From Corynebacterium uberis (GTDB lineage: Bacteria > Actinomycetota > Actinomycetes > Mycobacteriales > Mycobacteriaceae): a stretch of DNA of 64,000 bases. Shown here one piece after another: positions 1-13,220 of this stretch; the stretch's first letter is position 1, and each line of letters begins with the position of its first letter. The stretch covers positions 372,001 to 436,000 of the forward strand of contig NZ_CP085051.1 in the NCBI RefSeq assembly GCF_020616335.1, in the 5' to 3' direction. The notes below the pieces were generated by a model that searched no databases, was not told where the DNA came from, and saw only the letters and a program-made list of their open reading frames with translations. The translations under genes and the position numbers were made by a program.

Positions 1-1272
1 GAGGAGCATGAGATTGATGCCCGCGATACCAAGCTGGGCGCCGAGGAGATCACCCGGGAGATCCCGAACGTCTCTGAGGACGTGCTGCGGGACCTGGACG
101 ATCGCGGCATCGTGCGCATTGGTGCGGACGTGCGCGCCGGCGACATCCTGGTGGGCAAGGTCACCCCGAAGGGTGAGACGGAGCTGACCCCGGAGGAGCG
201 CCTGCTGCGCGCCATCTTCGGCGAGAAGGCCCGCGAGGTGCGCGACACCTCCCTGAAGGTGCCCCACGGCGAGACCGGCAAGGTCATCGGCGTGCGCCGC
301 TTCTCCCGCGAGGACGATGATGATCTGGCCGCTGGCGTCAATGAGATGATCCGCGTCTACGTGGCCCAGAAGCGCAAGATCCAGGACGGCGATAAGCTGG
401 CCGGCCGCCACGGCAACAAGGGCGTGGTGGGCAAGATCCTGCCGCCGGAAGACATGCCGTTCATGGCCGATGGCACCCCCGTGGACATCATCCTGAACAC
501 CCACGGCGTGCCGCGGCGTATGAACATTGGTCAGGTGCTGGAAACGCACCTGGGCTGGCTGGCCGCCGCCGGCTGGAAGGTGGATCCGGAGGATCCCAAG
601 AACGCCGAGTTGATCAAGACCCTGCCCAAGGACCTCTATGACGTCCCGGCGGGCTCCCTGACCGCCACCCCGGTGTTCGACGGTGCGACCAATGCGGAGG
701 TTGCCGGTCTGCTGGCGAACTCCCGGCCGAACCGCGACGGCGACGTCATCGTGGACGGCGACGGCAAGACCATGCTTCTCGACGGCCGCTCCGGGGAACC
801 GTTCCCCTACCCGGTCTCGGTGGGCTACATGTACATGCTGAAGCTGCACCACCTGGTGGATGAGAAGATCCACGCCCGTTCCACCGGCCCGTACTCCATG
901 ATCACCCAGCAGCCGCTCGGCGGTAAGGCCCAGTTCGGTGGCCAGCGCTTCGGTGAGATGGAGGTGTGGGCCATGCAGGCCTACGGCGCCGCCTACACCC
1001 TGCAGGAACTGTTGACCATCAAGTCCGATGACGTGGTGGGCCGCGTCAAGGTCTATGAGGCGATTGTCAAGGGTGAGAACATCCCGGATCCGGGCATTCC
1101 GGAGTCCTTCAAGGTGTTGCTTAAGGAGCTGCAGTCCCTGTGCCTCAACGTTGAGGTGCTGTCCGTGGACGGAACTCCGATGGAACTGTCCGGCTCTGAC
1201 GACGATATGGAGACCACCTCACTGGGCATCAACCTGTCCCGTGATGAGCGCTCCGACGCCGACATCGCATAG
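1..1272 (+). CDS. rpoB: RNA polymerase beta subunit, C-terminal part (5' end outside window)
   Basis: The open frame runs in from the left edge and ends at TAG 1270-1272, giving about 423 residues of the C-terminal end of RpoB, the catalytic beta subunit of RNA polymerase. The visible part includes the conserved [11 protein letters not shown] segment, the [11 protein letters not shown] block that contributes to the active centre, and the [13 protein letters not shown] clamp/switch region near the C-terminus. It is followed after 130 bp by rpoC on the same strand, the universal rpoBC arrangement. The N-terminal two thirds, including the rifampicin-binding region, lie outside the window, so nothing can be said about resistance. 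The internal ATG at 82 is not a start. Confidence 0.98.
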   Translation, partial: EEHEIDARDTKLGAEEITREIPNVSEDVLRDLDDRGIVRIGADVRAGDILVGKVTPKGETELTPEERLLRAIFGEKAREVRDTSLKVPHGETGKVIGVRRFSREDDDDLAAGVNEMIRVYVAQKRKIQDGDKLAGRHGNKGVVGKILPPEDMPFMADGTPVDIILNTHGVPRRMNIGQVLETHLGWLAAAGWKVDPEDPKNAELIKTLPKDLYDVPAGSLTATPVFDGATNAEVAGLLANSRPNRDGDVIVDGDGKTMLLDGRSGEPFPYPVSVGYMYMLKLHHLVDEKIHARSTGPYSMITQQPLGGKAQFGGQRFGEMEVWAMQAYGAAYTLQELLTIKSDDVVGRVKVYEAIVKGENIPDPGIPESFKVLLKELQSLCLNVEVLSVDGTPMELSGSDDDMETTSLGINLSRDERSDADIA

Positions 1273-1402
1273 GCGCGAGGGGTAGCACCCCACGCGCCAG
1301 CTGCACCCCACGCAGCTGACAAGTTCCCCCATTAGTCGCCATTTGAAAATCCCCTTAAACCCCCGCGATCTGCGCGCGGGGGAAAGGTGAAAGGGATAGT
1401 AC

Positions 1403-5413
<4,011 letters not shown>

Positions 5414-5445
5414 GGCCAGCTAGGCCGCCGGCCTGAAAGCGCACG

Positions 5446-5485
5446 CCCCGAGGTCCCCTGCACGCAGGGGTGCCTCGGGGTTTTG
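5446..5485 (+). terminator. rho-independent terminator after rpoC
   Basis: CCCCGAGG (5446-5453) pairs with CCTCGGGG (5473-5480), and an inner CCCCTGC/GCAGGGG stem extends it. The hairpin is followed by TTTTG. It lies 33 bp after the rpoC stop codon. Confidence 0.9.
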
Positions 5486-5808
5486 TGTTGGGTGGGGTGG
5501 GGGAGAACTGGCTTTCGCGGCGCCTTGGTGTCACTGTCGACTACGCGGGTCAGTTTGTTTGTTGACATGTGTTGAAAGAGCATCGTGGTTAGCCATCACC
5601 GGGCGCGCCTCCTGGGTTAAACTCCTCCGGGATGAGACTCCGTACAGTCACCCTCGGTGTCGATGCGGTGGAGCCCTCTGACTGGGTGGGTATTGCCTAG
5701 GCTTTCCACCTCCGCGCCAGATAGGGCAATGGGGCGGTGTCCCTTTGAATCACACCCACAGGCAGACCACGCGTCGGGATGGTCTCAGCGAGCGTTGCAG
5801 GATTAACG
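5486..5808. other. intergenic region between rpoC and the MFS gene
   Basis: There is no convincing gene in this stretch. A TTGACA at 5562-5567 and a GGTTAAACT at about 5615-5624 look like promoter pieces but are not spaced as one promoter. The G+C content drops from here into the following transporter gene. Confidence 0.4.
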
Positions 5809-7113
5809 ATGATCAAGGCACATAGTGACCGGACAGTGTTGGTGCTCGCCGGTGCTGAACTTTTAGGCGCTATAGGCATGCAAATAGCGGTGTTTGCGCT
5901 CCCGCTGGCAGCACTCGAAGTCTTCGATGCTTCGCCCATGCAGGTGGCATGCCTCAACCTCATGGAATCTGCCGCCGCCCTGGCGTTTGGGCTTGTGGTA
6001 GCGGCGTTCATCGACCGCGTGCCAGGAGCCACGGCAATCACCATCGCCAATGCTCTCCGGCTGATCGGATGCGCCTCGGTTGCGCTTTCCCTCTATGCGT
6101 GTCCTGCTTTCGCCATACTGTTTGTTTGCTTTTTTATTTTGGGAGTGTCCAACCTTATTAATGAGGCCGGGGTCAATTCAACGATTGTTTCGGTCGTCGG
6201 CCGCAACACTCAATCTCTGAATAGGGCAAACTCGCTGCTTCGCAGCTCTGGTGTCATCTCAGAGCTGGGTGGAATTGCGCTCGGCGGCATCGTGGTCAGT
6301 GTGCTGACGTTTGCCACCACTATGGCAGTTGGTGGGGTGAGCTTCGGCCTGGCCCTTGGTCTTTCTTTAATCCTGTGGGTTGGGCTTAGGCGTTCGGGCA
6401 AGCTTGGTGAGTATTTTTCCCGCGCCCGGGCAGATGCGGTCGATGAGTCCTCTTCGGAACTTCATGGATCTTCGCTCAGGGGCTTGCGGTATATCTTTGG
6501 AAGCATTTTTCTCAAAAGGCTTACCCTTACCTCGTTTCACTTCAACTTCTTCAGCGCGGTCTTCCAGGCCGTGTTCGTGGTGTATTGCGTCCAGGTCTTG
6601 GGCTTCAGGCCGTGGGCCTTGTCCGTCGTGGGCGTAGCTGGCGCGATAGGGGGTTTGGTGGGGGCGGTGGCGGCAAGTACCTCGTTTTCTTCTGAGAGGG
6701 CGAGGGGGATCTATGCATTATCTATAGGACTGCCAGCGCTGAGCATTGCTCTCATGCTCGCTTCGCAACTGAGTGAATCAACCCTCGTTCGTGTATCGAT
6801 TGTTGGGCTAGCGGAATTTATTTTCGGCTTATGTATGGTCCTGTGCATCGTCCTATTTAATACGGCCAGGCAGCAATGCTCGCCGGACTCAATGGTAGGC
6901 GAGATCTCGGCAACGGAACGCACGATTGCTCTTGCGGGAGAGGTCCCTGGCTTTTTGATTGGCGGGGTTCTGGCTACGGCATTTTCCTTGCAATTAGCAA
7001 TGTGGGTAGCGGTTGCAGGGATTGTCTTCGCTCCGGCGTGGCTCTGGCGTTTGCGGGTGTGGCCCTCGGAGGCTGGCATCGGGTCCACAACTGTGGAAAA
7101 GGAGATCGTGTGA
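5809..7113 (+). CDS. MFS transporter (drug-efflux-like), probably acquired
   Basis: This is a predicted 434-residue integral membrane protein with about 12 hydrophobic segments, a charged central loop near residues 200-225, and glycine/serine-rich helices. It resembles major facilitator efflux proteins of the macrolide/multidrug type, but no motif fixes the substrate. I chose ATG 5809 because GCAGGA sits 6-7 bases upstream; the ATG at 5779 would add ten residues without a good ribosome site. The gene is visibly richer in A+T, with runs such as TTTGTTTGCTTTTTTATTTT, and uses more ATT, TTA and TTT codons than the rpoC and tuf genes around it. This suggests horizontal transfer. It stands alone on its strand. 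Confidence 0.75.
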   Translation: MIKAHSDRTVLVLAGAELLGAIGMQIAVFALPLAALEVFDASPMQVACLNLMESAAALAFGLVVAAFIDRVPGATAITIANALRLIGCASVALSLYACPAFAILFVCFFILGVSNLINEAGVNSTIVSVVGRNTQSLNRANSLLRSSGVISELGGIALGGIVVSVLTFATTMAVGGVSFGLALGLSLILWVGLRRSGKLGEYFSRARADAVDESSSELHGSSLRGLRYIFGSIFLKRLTLTSFHFNFFSAVFQAVFVVYCVQVLGFRPWALSVVGVAGAIGGLVGAVAASTSFSSERARGIYALSIGLPALSIALMLASQLSESTLVRVSIVGLAEFIFGLCMVLCIVLFNTARQQCSPDSMVGEISATERTIALAGEVPGFLIGGVLATAFSLQLAMWVAVAGIVFAPAWLWRLRVWPSEAGIGSTTVEKEIV

Positions 7114-7160
7114 GCACCCGGTGAAGGTCTGTGGGGCGTGCGTTCTCGCGGATGGCTGGT

Positions 7161-7177
7161 GCCTGTCAATGACAGGC
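7161..7177. repeat. perfect 8-bp inverted repeat
   Basis: GCCTGTCA-A-TGACAGGC is a perfect palindrome with one central base, 48 bp after the MFS stop codon. No T-run follows, so it looks more like a protein-binding site than a terminator. It lies in the 266-bp gap before the lipoprotein gene. Confidence 0.5.
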
Positions 7178-7379
7178 GCAGCGCTAGGGATTGGCGATGA
7201 GCTCGGGCGTTTCGGTGGCAGTGCTTCATCCTGAGCATCCACTCCTGAGACGCCGTCCCGGCCCCAAGGGGTGGCGGAAAGCGTTGTTGGGGGTGAGAGC
7301 TCTCCGGGGGCGAAGGCTGGAACGCAGCCGATCAACGCATCAGGCACAATGGGTGACGCACTTACTGTAAGGAGCCACC

Positions 7380-7808
7380 GTGTACCGCCATGTTCCAGTT
7401 GCACTCCTGACCGTGTTCATAGCCCCCTTCGCTGCAGCATGTGCGGGGCAGGATGCAGATGAGCCGCCAGCGCAGAGCAAGACGATTCCTGAAAAGCCCA
7501 CGCGATCGGCGGGCCAGCCGATCCTTGGGGCGGTCTCCCACGATGGGCTGTGTGATCCCTCCGTCATAGATATTGACCATGAGAAAAACACGGCGTACAT
7601 CACGTACTGGGGGGACCCAGGCGACAAGGTCACGCTGGACATCTTTCTCAATGACGGCAAGGTGAAGAACGAGTCCTTCCAACTCGCACCGAACCAGCGT
7701 GGGGTGCATATCCCCAGCGGAATCTATAACGGCGATATTGACAGAATCCAGGTCCATGCTGGAGGGACGACGGGGAAACCCGGGTCCTGCACGATCGCAG
7801 TCAACTAG
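7380..7808 (+). CDS. small secreted lipoprotein of unknown function
   Basis: The predicted 142-residue protein starts at GTG 7380 behind AAGGAG. The N-terminus is a lipoprotein signal: a short basic start, a hydrophobic stretch, and a lipobox ending AAAC with Cys21 as the likely lipidation site. A Pro/Thr/Lys-rich linker follows, then a beta-rich domain of about 95 residues. Two further cysteines (in GLCDPS and GSCTIAVN) could form a disulfide. I do not recognise the family. It is followed 58 bp later by another gene on the same strand, so the two may be co-transcribed. Its site of action should be the outer face of the cytoplasmic membrane. Confidence 0.75.
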   Translation: MYRHVPVALLTVFIAPFAAACAGQDADEPPAQSKTIPEKPTRSAGQPILGAVSHDGLCDPSVIDIDHEKNTAYITYWGDPGDKVTLDIFLNDGKVKNESFQLAPNQRGVHIPSGIYNGDIDRIQVHAGGTTGKPGSCTIAVN

Positions 7809-7866
7809 GCCGTCGCGCAGCGGAGTCCTTCAGCGCTAGCAGGGTGAAACCTCGGCAGGAGCAGCA

Positions 7867-8754
7867 ATGATCCAATACGTGGCGTATGCGTTTAATCCGG
7901 AGACCTATGGCGAGCCGCTGGCCGGGTTTCCCACCTCTGAGGTGGAGCTTCATCAGCTGGAGGCGGAGCTTTCCAGTCGGTTTCCGGGGTGTGTCCTGCG
8001 GTGGCAGGACTACCAGGTGCACGGGGGTGAGATCGGGGATGTGGGCTTCATCGTGCTCAGCGGCAGTGCCAAGAAGTCGGTCTGGGATGACGATGACGTC
8101 GATGACCCCAACGTCACCCGTGTCTATGCGGACTTTTGGGAGGCCTTTTCTCGCTCGTTCCCCTTAGATCCGCGTGAGCTCATGCAGATCGTGCAGCACT
8201 ACGTCCTTCCGTTTCGTCCGGGGTGGAAGCGGGAAGGGTTCTTCGCGGATGGTTGTGCCTGGCCTTTGACCAGTGTGCCTGGTCAGCGGGAGGCTGAAGC
8301 GTGTGCCCCGACGGGTACGCCGTGTTGGGTGGCGTTTGTGAGGGATGCCGGGTCTGGGTTGCGTCAGATTGCGGGGTTCCCTGACGGTGAGCAGGAAATA
8401 AGACAACTCGAGCGTCGCTTGCGGGTGTCGGCCGAGCCTGGATCCCTGGAGATTGAAAGATTCGAGGTCCTGGGACGCCCGCGCAGTGACGTCCTCTTTG
8501 GCGTATTCCAAGGGCATTTCCCGCATCTAGTGCGCACGCGTCCGGGCTTGATGGGTGATTGCTCCTGTGATGGGGTGTACGGCAGTTATTGGGATGGGGT
8601 GGAAAACAAGTCCCCTCGTAGCGTTGAAGAATTAATGGACGGCGTGCGCAGTTGTGTGCTGCCTTTTCAGCCTGGGTGGTTGTACGAGGAATATATTGAC
8701 GGTGGTGCGCCGTGGCCTCCTGCCGAGGTCAGCGCGGCAACGTTTGCCCCTTAG
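7867..8754 (+). CDS. unknown protein built from two tandem copies of one domain
   Basis: The predicted 295-residue soluble protein has an ATG at 7867 behind GGCAGGAGCA. No known family was recognised. The two halves are clearly related. Residues 5-32 (VAYAFNPET...GFPTSEVELHQLEAELS) match residues 155-186 (VAFVRDAG...GFPDGEQEIRQLERRLR). Residues 113-136 (VLPFRPGW..EGFFADGCAWPL) match 264-287 (VLPFQPGW..EEYIDGGAPWPP). Each half is therefore one domain of about 140 residues ending in VLPFxPGWxxExxxDGxxWP. No signal peptide or membrane segment is seen, so it should be cytoplasmic. Confidence 0.75.
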   Translation: MIQYVAYAFNPETYGEPLAGFPTSEVELHQLEAELSSRFPGCVLRWQDYQVHGGEIGDVGFIVLSGSAKKSVWDDDDVDDPNVTRVYADFWEAFSRSFPLDPRELMQIVQHYVLPFRPGWKREGFFADGCAWPLTSVPGQREAEACAPTGTPCWVAFVRDAGSGLRQIAGFPDGEQEIRQLERRLRVSAEPGSLEIERFEVLGRPRSDVLFGVFQGHFPHLVRTRPGLMGDCSCDGVYGSYWDGVENKSPRSVEELMDGVRSCVLPFQPGWLYEEYIDGGAPWPPAEVSAATFAP

Positions 8755-8800
8755 CGGGGCAGCCGGCAACCCCTCCACGCGCACCCCTGCGCCGTTGACC

Positions 8801-9433
8801 TCACCCTGCCTGCTGCATATACACCCCTTCCGCGTCGACTCCGCGGGCCCATTGGACGTGCAGGGTGTGGCCCAGGGCGGCTACCTCATCCTGGAGTTGG
8901 GGTAGGTGCTTTTCCAGGATGCTGTTGGGCCAGACGGTGGTGCGGATCTGGCAGTCGATGCCGCTGGCGGCGACGATGCGCAGGGATTGCCAGGAGGCTG
9001 CGGCGATGTGGGCGGGGCGGCCGACCACGGCGGGCAGGTCGGCGGGTAGGGCTTTGATGTCGATGCCGATCCAGTCGGGGGTGGTGGCGGGGGCGTCGAG
9101 AAGCGCGGCGAGGCGTTTGGGTGCGTAGCCGCAGGTGTGCAGTCCTACCTTGAAGCCGTGGTGGTGGGTGGCGGCGATGGCGTGGGGCAGGTGGGGTTGT
9201 GCGGTGGGTTCGCCGCCGGAGATGACCAGGCCGTCGAGAAGCTCGCGGCGCTGATCCAGGTGGTCGAGCACGTCAGCGAAGGTCACCTCACCGCTGCGGA
9301 AGGGTTGGAGGGTGGGGTTGTGGCAGTAGGTGCAGCGCCAGGGGCAGCCTTGGGTGAAGATGGTGGCGGTGAGGTGGTCGGGCCAATCGGTGGCGGAGAA
9401 GGGGATTAGCCCGGCGATGGCAAGGTCAGGCAT
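8801..9433 (-). CDS. nrdG: anaerobic ribonucleotide reductase activating enzyme (radical SAM)
   Basis: This 210-residue radical-SAM activase installs the glycyl radical on NrdD, allowing dNTP synthesis without oxygen. The 4Fe-4S motif CxxxCxxC is C30, C34, C37 (CPWRCTYC), followed by the SAM-binding ISGGEP segment. The start overlaps the end of nrdD by 8 bp, implying translational coupling. The length is slightly above the roughly 155-200 residues usual for NrdG and matches the NrdG-like activases (TIGR02495 type) paired with non-enterobacterial NrdD. The gene is the last of its operon. Confidence 0.93.
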   Translation of the reverse strand: MPDLAIAGLIPFSATDWPDHLTATIFTQGCPWRCTYCHNPTLQPFRSGEVTFADVLDHLDQRRELLDGLVISGGEPTAQPHLPHAIAATHHHGFKVGLHTCGYAPKRLAALLDAPATTPDWIGIDIKALPADLPAVVGRPAHIAAASWQSLRIVAASGIDCQIRTTVWPNSILEKHLPQLQDEVAALGHTLHVQWARGVDAEGVYMQQAG

Positions 9434-11324
9434 GGGTTTCCTGGAAGTATTGCCGCTCGTGGAATTCGCCCTTTTTGCCGGTGTTGAAGCTGGCTACGGG
9501 GCGGAAGTAGCCCATGACGCGGGTCCACATTTCGGTGGTTTCGCCGCAGTCGGGGCAGTGGGGGTGTTCGCCGGAGCGGTAGCCGTGGTTGGGGCAGATG
9601 GAGAAGGTGGGGGTGATGGTGATGTAGGGCAGGCGGAAGTTTTCCAGGGCGCGGTGCACCAGGGTGGCGCAGGCCTGCGGGGAGCTCATGGCAGCGCCCA
9701 TGTAGAGGTGGAGAACGGTGCCGCCGGTGTATCGGGTTTGCAGGTCCTCCTGGGCGGCGAGCGCGGCGAAGGGGTCGGGGGTGTGGGCGACGGGCAGCTG
9801 GGAGGAGTTGGTGTAGTAGGGCTCGGCGTCGGTCCCGGCTTGCAGGATGCCAGGGAAGCGGGCGCGGTCTTCGCGGGCAAAGCGGTAGGTCGCACCCTCG
9901 GCGGGGGTGGCCTCCAGGTTGTACAGGTGCCCGGTGGTTTCCTGGGCGGAAACCAGCAGCTCGTTGAGGTGGTCGAGCAGGTCCACGACCATCTGGTGGC
10001 CTTGGGGGTCGGTGATGTCATAGGCATCGCCGGTGAAGTTGCGCACCATCTCATTGGCACCGTTGACGCCGATGGTGGAGAAGTGGTTGTCCAGGCTGGG
10101 CAGCCAGCGCCGGGTGTAGGGGTAGAGGCCGGCTTCGATGAGCTCGCCGACGGTGGTGCGGCGGCGCTCCAGCGTCTCGATGGCTACTTCGGTGAGCGTA
10201 TCGACGTCGCTAAGCACCCCCTCCCAGTCCCCTGCATGCAGGTAGCCCAGTCGCGCAAGGTTGAGGGTGACCACCCCGATGGAGCCGGTGTGCTCGGCCG
10301 AGCCGAACAGACCGTTGCCGCGCTTGAGCAGTTCGCGCAGGTCGAGCTGGAGGCGGCAGCACATGGAGCGGATCATGCCGGGGTCGAGGTCGGAGTTGAT
10401 GAAGTTTTGGAAGTACGGCAGCCCATAGCGCGCCGTCATGGCGAACAGCGCTTCCGTGTTCGGGCTGTCCCAGTCGAAGTCCTTGGTGATGTTGTAGGTG
10501 GGGATGGGAAAGGTAAACGGCCGCCCATCGGCATCGCCTGCGGACATGACCTCGATGAACGCGGCGTTGATCAGGTCCATCTCCGGCTGGAGGTCCCCGT
10601 AGGTGAAGTCCACAGGCTCCCCGCCGATGAACGGCACCTGATCGCGCAGGTCCTGCGGGCACACCCAGTCGAAGGTGAGGTTGGTAAAGGGGGTCTGGGT
10701 GCCCCAGCGCGAGGGCACGTTGAGGTTGAAGATGAACTCCTGCATGTACTGCACCACCTGGTCGCGGGTGAGGCGATCAAGCCGGACGAACGGCGCCATG
10801 TAGGTGTCAAAGCTGGAGAACGCCTGCGCACCGGCCCACTCGTTTTGCAGGGTGCCCAGGAAGTTGACCATCTGCCCGCACGCAGACGAGAAGTGGCGCG
10901 GCGGGGCGGAAGAGATGGCCCCAGGCACGCCGCCGAAGCCCTCCTCTAGCAGCTGGCGCAGGGACCAGCCGGCGCAGTAGCCAGACAGCATGTCCAGGTC
11001 GTGGATGTGGATGTCGCCCTCGCGGTGGGCGCGGCCCGCCTCGGGGGAGAATACGTGATCCAGCCAGTAGTTGGCGGTGACCTTGCCGGAGGTATTCAGG
11101 ATCATCCCGCCGAGCGAGTAGTCCTGGTTGGCGTTGGCGTTGACGCGCCAGTCGGAGCGGTCCAGGTATTCGCTGATGGTGGCGCCGGGGTCTACGGCTG
11201 CGGTGCGCGCGGCGGGAGCTGCGGTGGGCGCGGCGGGAGCTGCGGGGGTGGCTGCCTGGTGCTCCGCGGCGGGGCATGTGGCGTGCTGTGTGGCGTGGGT
11301 GCGGGGTGCTGTGGAGGAGGTCAT
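9426..11324 (-). CDS. nrdD: anaerobic ribonucleoside-triphosphate reductase
   Basis: This is the class III glycyl-radical ribonucleotide reductase, 632 residues. Visible marks are the HIHDLD segment, the SACGQMVNFLG active-site region, and a C-terminal zinc site (CPNHG at 577-581 and CPDCG at 590-594). The glycyl-radical motif RVMGY has Gly605. The N-terminus is unusual: about 45 Ala/Pro/Thr-rich residues come first and the catalytic domain begins at about 48, so no N-terminal ATP-cone is recognisable. Regulation by dATP through that domain may therefore be missing. The upstream ribosome site is weak and a start some codons downstream is possible. It is coupled to nrdG by overlap and implies a facultatively anaerobic lifestyle. 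Confidence 0.93.
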   Translation of the reverse strand: MTSSTAPRTHATQHATCPAAEHQAATPAAPAAPTAAPAARTAAVDPGATISEYLDRSDWRVNANANQDYSLGGMILNTSGKVTANYWLDHVFSPEAGRAHREGDIHIHDLDMLSGYCAGWSLRQLLEEGFGGVPGAISSAPPRHFSSACGQMVNFLGTLQNEWAGAQAFSSFDTYMAPFVRLDRLTRDQVVQYMQEFIFNLNVPSRWGTQTPFTNLTFDWVCPQDLRDQVPFIGGEPVDFTYGDLQPEMDLINAAFIEVMSAGDADGRPFTFPIPTYNITKDFDWDSPNTEALFAMTARYGLPYFQNFINSDLDPGMIRSMCCRLQLDLRELLKRGNGLFGSAEHTGSIGVVTLNLARLGYLHAGDWEGVLSDVDTLTEVAIETLERRRTTVGELIEAGLYPYTRRWLPSLDNHFSTIGVNGANEMVRNFTGDAYDITDPQGHQMVVDLLDHLNELLVSAQETTGHLYNLEATPAEGATYRFAREDRARFPGILQAGTDAEPYYTNSSQLPVAHTPDPFAALAAQEDLQTRYTGGTVLHLYMGAAMSSPQACATLVHRALENFRLPYITITPTFSICPNHGYRSGEHPHCPDCGETTEMWTRVMGYFRPVASFNTGKKGEFHERQYFQETHA

Positions 11325-11412
11325 GACCCGGACCCTACGCCAGCCCGCGAGCGAATCTCAATGGTGTAATTATTCCAAGATGATTCGGGGTTAGTTGATT
11401 ATATGGTGGTGG

Positions 11413-11460
11413 CAATTGTCACAGGCCCTACATGTAGTGGTTCAATGTAATGAACAATTG
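11413..11460. promoter_or_regulatory. nested inverted repeats upstream of nrdD
   Basis: Three palindromic elements lie 90-140 bp upstream of nrdD. The outer pair is CAATTGT (11413-11419) with ACAATTG (11454-11460). CTACATGTAG (11428-11437) is a perfect 10-bp palindrome. GTTCA (11440-11444) pairs with TGAAC (11451-11455). The surrounding DNA is A+T-rich. A redox or NrdR-type operator would be expected here, but none of the three matches a consensus I can name with confidence. Confidence 0.45.
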
Positions 11461-11636
11461 ATAGGGAAAGGCCGAAAACCGCAGGATCCCGCGCGTGACC
11501 CGCGCCCCAAGGTGTAGGGCCTGCCGGCCGGGTGGATCGCGCCCGGCCCCGGGGGTAGGCAAAAGCGCTGTACAGCGAGTGTGAGGGCTCTCCGGGGGTG
11601 CGTGGGTGACGGGCGTGGCGGCGGTGGGGGAGGGGG

Positions 11637-11647
11637 CGTCGATAAGC
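11637..11647 (+). repeat. CGTCGATAAGC motif, copy 1
   Basis: Exact 11-mer in the extended form GGCGTCGATAAGC, on the plus strand, in non-coding DNA upstream of rpsL. Confidence 0.9.
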
Positions 11648-11672
11648 TCTTAGTGAAACGCGAGGCGTGAGC

Positions 11673-11700
11673 TTGCGGGGCGGGGCGGTGTGCTGGTAAT
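11673..11700 (+). promoter_or_regulatory. candidate rpsL promoter
   Basis: TTGCGG at 11673-11678 and GGTAAT at 11695-11700 are 16 bp apart. The same TTGCGG -35 form appears upstream of the S10 operon at 22215. Confidence 0.4.
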
Positions 11701-11984
11701 GTGCCGGGAAGTCTCGCGCCCATTGTGGCGTGGGAGCCTCATGCCCGCAGGAAAGCCGGAAATCGGCACCACCGCGGCAGGGAGAAACAACGGAAGCGGC
11801 CCCGTCACTAGAGCCCCTTCCTTGTGCATGCCCAAAACGGGAAACGCGCCCCGTGCGCGTGACCGCCTAGGGGCCTCCCGCGAGGCGACACAGATCTACA
11901 CACGTAAGTCGGAAGTACGTGCGCGGCGCAAGGGGCCACCCCGCAGCCCGTGCCGCGAGGCTTCCGCGAGAAGAAAGCGACACT

Positions 11985-12356
11985 ATGCCCACTATTCAGC
12001 AACTCGTGCGCAAGGGGCGTCACGATAAGACGGCGAAGGTCTCCACCGCCGCCTTGAAGGGCTCCCCGCAGCGCCGTGGCGTGTGCACCCGCGTGTACAC
12101 CACCACCCCTAAGAAGCCGAACTCCGCCCTTCGGAAGGTCGCCCGTGTGCGCCTGACCTCCGGCATCGAGGTCTCCGCCTACATCCCGGGCGAGGGCCAC
12201 AACCTGCAGGAGCACTCCATGGTGCTCGTGCGCGGCGGCCGCGTGAAGGACCTTCCGGGTGTGCGTTACAAGATCATCCGCGGCACCCTGGACACCCAGG
12301 GCGTGAAGGACCGCAAGCAGGCCCGTTCCCGCTACGGCGCAAAGAAGGAGAAGTAA
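11985..12356 (+). CDS. rpsL: 30S ribosomal protein S12
   Basis: S12 sits at the decoding centre of the small subunit. The 123-residue length and the sequence [11 protein letters not shown] at the start, with the streptomycin loops [11 protein letters not shown] and [10 protein letters not shown], are canonical. Lysines are present at both classic streptomycin positions, so the sequence is of the sensitive type. The start is ATG 11985; the open frame extends further upstream but only MPTIQQ fits the family. It is followed after 3 bp by rpsG, whose ribosome site AAGGAG lies within the last codons of rpsL. Confidence 0.98.
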   Translation: MPTIQQLVRKGRHDKTAKVSTAALKGSPQRRGVCTRVYTTTPKKPNSALRKVARVRLTSGIEVSAYIPGEGHNLQEHSMVLVRGGRVKDLPGVRYKIIRGTLDTQGVKDRKQARSRYGAKKEK

Positions 12357-12359
12357 ACA

Positions 12360-12827
12360 GTGCGTAAGTCTCGAGCTCCTAAGCGCCCGATCATCAAGGA
12401 CCCGGTCTACGATTCCGAGCTGGTCACCCAGCTGGTGAACAAGGTCCTGCTGGACGGCAAGAAGTCCACCGCGCAGCGCATCGTCTACGGCGCGCTGGAG
12501 AAGTGCCGTGAGAAGACCGGCACCGACCCGGTGGGCACCCTGGACAAGGCCCTGGGCAACATCCGCCCCGACCTGGAGGTCCGCTCCCGCCGCGTCGGTG
12601 GCGCCACCTACCAGGTGCCGGTCGAGGTTCGCCCGGCCCGCTCCAACACCCTGGCCCTGCGCTGGCTGGTCACGTTCACCCGCCAGCGTCGTGAGCACAC
12701 GATGATGGAGCGCCTGGCCAATGAGATCCTGGACGCCTCCAACGGTTTGGGCGCCTCCGTCAAGCGGCGCGAGGACACCCACAAGATGGCCGAGGCCAAC
12801 CGCGCCTTCGCCCACTACCGCTGGTAG
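12360..12827 (+). CDS. rpsG: 30S ribosomal protein S7
   Basis: S7 organises the 3' domain of 16S rRNA and contacts the E-site tRNA. The protein is 155 residues, starting GTG 12360 with [10 protein letters not shown] and ending with the typical [14 protein letters not shown] tail. The gene is coupled to rpsL by a 3-bp gap and uses a ribosome site inside rpsL. In many bacteria S7 represses the str operon; here fusA follows only after a 393-bp gap, so the operon is partly split. Confidence 0.98.
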   Translation: MRKSRAPKRPIIKDPVYDSELVTQLVNKVLLDGKKSTAQRIVYGALEKCREKTGTDPVGTLDKALGNIRPDLEVRSRRVGGATYQVPVEVRPARSNTLALRWLVTFTRQRREHTMMERLANEILDASNGLGASVKRREDTHKMAEANRAFAHYRW

Positions 12828-13220
12828 TACCAGGCCAGTCATGGCTCAGCACCAAGGCCCACTCGGCGAACCTGCGCTGCCGCTAGCCGGCACCTCGCGT
12901 CCGTGCGTTGCACCCTCATTGGCGTGCGCCGCGCGGGACCGAGCGCATCGGATGCGAGTGGGTCTTTTGGTCTGCTAGCTTCACGGGCGAGGTGCGCGCA
13001 CAGATGGCGCAACGCGTAAGCGCTGCGCTGAGTCTGGGTGTGGCCTGGCTTTGTCCGGCCGCCGCCGCACGCGTCTGAGATGCCCGGGGTAGCGCCCAGT
13101 GGCAAAATTGAACAAGAATTATCCGCCTAGGAGGTCGTCGCGCGCTGACATGCGCTGAAACAAACAGTGCAGCACGCAGTGCGCGGGGCATCCGACAACT
13201 AACGAGTTGGGGTAAAAACA
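12828..13220. other. intergenic region between rpsG and fusA
   Basis: This 393-bp stretch has no credible gene. It probably carries a separate fusA promoter; TTGAAC at about 13106 is a possible -35, but no well-spaced -10 is obvious. Hairpin-forming GC-rich stretches are present without a T-run. Confidence 0.4.

Larger units (their letters stand above)
11461..11984. other. intergenic region and leader of rpsL
   Basis: This stretch of about 520 bp has no convincing gene. It holds one copy of the CGTCGATAAGC motif (11637-11647) and a plausible rpsL promoter (TTGCGG 11673-11678, 16 bp, GGTAAT 11695-11700). A leader of about 280 bases would then precede rpsL. Confidence 0.5.

Noticed and set aside
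7161..7177. Terminator for the MFS gene
   Set aside because: The palindrome has an 8-bp stem but no T-run and almost no loop; it fits an operator better.
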